This document shows, one piece after another, positions 23,492 to 23,555 of a DNA stretch of 23,555 bases. Location of the stretch: the NCBI GenBank assembly GCA_021647685.1, contig JAKIUH010000014.1, positions 1 to 23,555 on the forward strand. Reading direction: 5' to 3'. Within the stretch, counting starts at the first letter, position 1; every line of letters starts with the position of its first letter. The position numbers and the translations under genes are program-made. The notes beneath the pieces were generated by a model. It searched no databases. It was not told the DNA's origin and saw only the letters and a program-made list of their open reading frames with translations. This DNA comes from Bacteroidales bacterium. Its GTDB lineage: Bacteria > Bacteroidota > Bacteroidia > Bacteroidales > NBLH01.

Positions 23492-23555
23492 TTATGGAGA
23501 TACTATAAACTTTACTACCACTGATTTAGGAATAATAACAAGTAGAACTATTAGT
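23475..23555 (+). CDS. Fragment of a choice-of-anchor D-like surface protein (partial)
   Basis: The plus strand reads DSPVAYGDTINFTTTDLG and then IITSRTIS without a stop to the edge. VxxGDTINFxxxxLGxxxxxTI resembles the strand pattern of Bacteroidota choice-of-anchor D / HYDIN-like repeats. Only 27 residues are visible, the left boundary cannot be set, and a join artefact is possible. Confidence 0.35.
   Translation, partial: MDSPVAYGDTINFTTTDLGIITSRTIS

Overview
The window reads as Bacteroidota DNA, probably a metagenomic contig from a Bacteroidales-like relative. It is strongly AT-rich, and stop codons are almost all TAA or TAG. Promoter-like sites fit the Bacteroidota pattern (TTG, about 20 nt, then TAnnTTTG). 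Typical gene content includes a family S46 dipeptidyl-peptidase, a DUF2520/KdsC/UbiA/Maf cluster, a helix-hairpin-helix outer-membrane barrel, a Y_Y_Y/SpoIIE sensor and many exported proteins ending in Phe.

Layout. (1) 1-345: remnant of a mechanosensitive (MscS-type) channel that runs in frame into a DUF2520 Rossmann protein. (2) 339-3276: co-directional DUF2520, KdsC-like phosphatase, UbiA prenyltransferase and Maf, a housekeeping/envelope cluster. (3) 3351-6636: DPP11-like S46 peptidase and a metallo-beta-lactamase-fold hydrolase. (4) 6640-7394, minus: LytTR response regulator with its own terminator. (5) 7757-10422: secreted leucine-rich-repeat protein and two paralogous OB-fold envelope proteins. 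(6) 10423-14274: accessory island with a tRNA-like scrap, a palindrome and promoter, a lipoprotein whose signal peptide is split by an 8-G tract (candidate phase-variable gene), a small outer-membrane protein, a decayed paralog of it interrupted by two MITE-like elements, and another barrel-like protein. (7) 14335-17137, minus: hpt-adk-obg-PAP2, with purE divergent at 17400; an interspersed AGTCATC-type repeat sits in the gaps here. (8) 18131-22030: outer-membrane barrel, an Rpn-type nuclease and the helix-hairpin-helix barrel. (9) 22052 to the right edge, minus: sensor-type SpoIIE phosphatase, truncated, with an apparent junction to unrelated plus-strand coding sequence in the last 80 bases.

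The most interesting part is 10423-13700. Its genes have no function I recognise, its lead gene appears switchable by G-tract slippage, and a neighbouring copy has been destroyed by small mobile elements. Both outer edges look like joins between unrelated genes, so assembly chimerism has to be excluded before anything is read into them.
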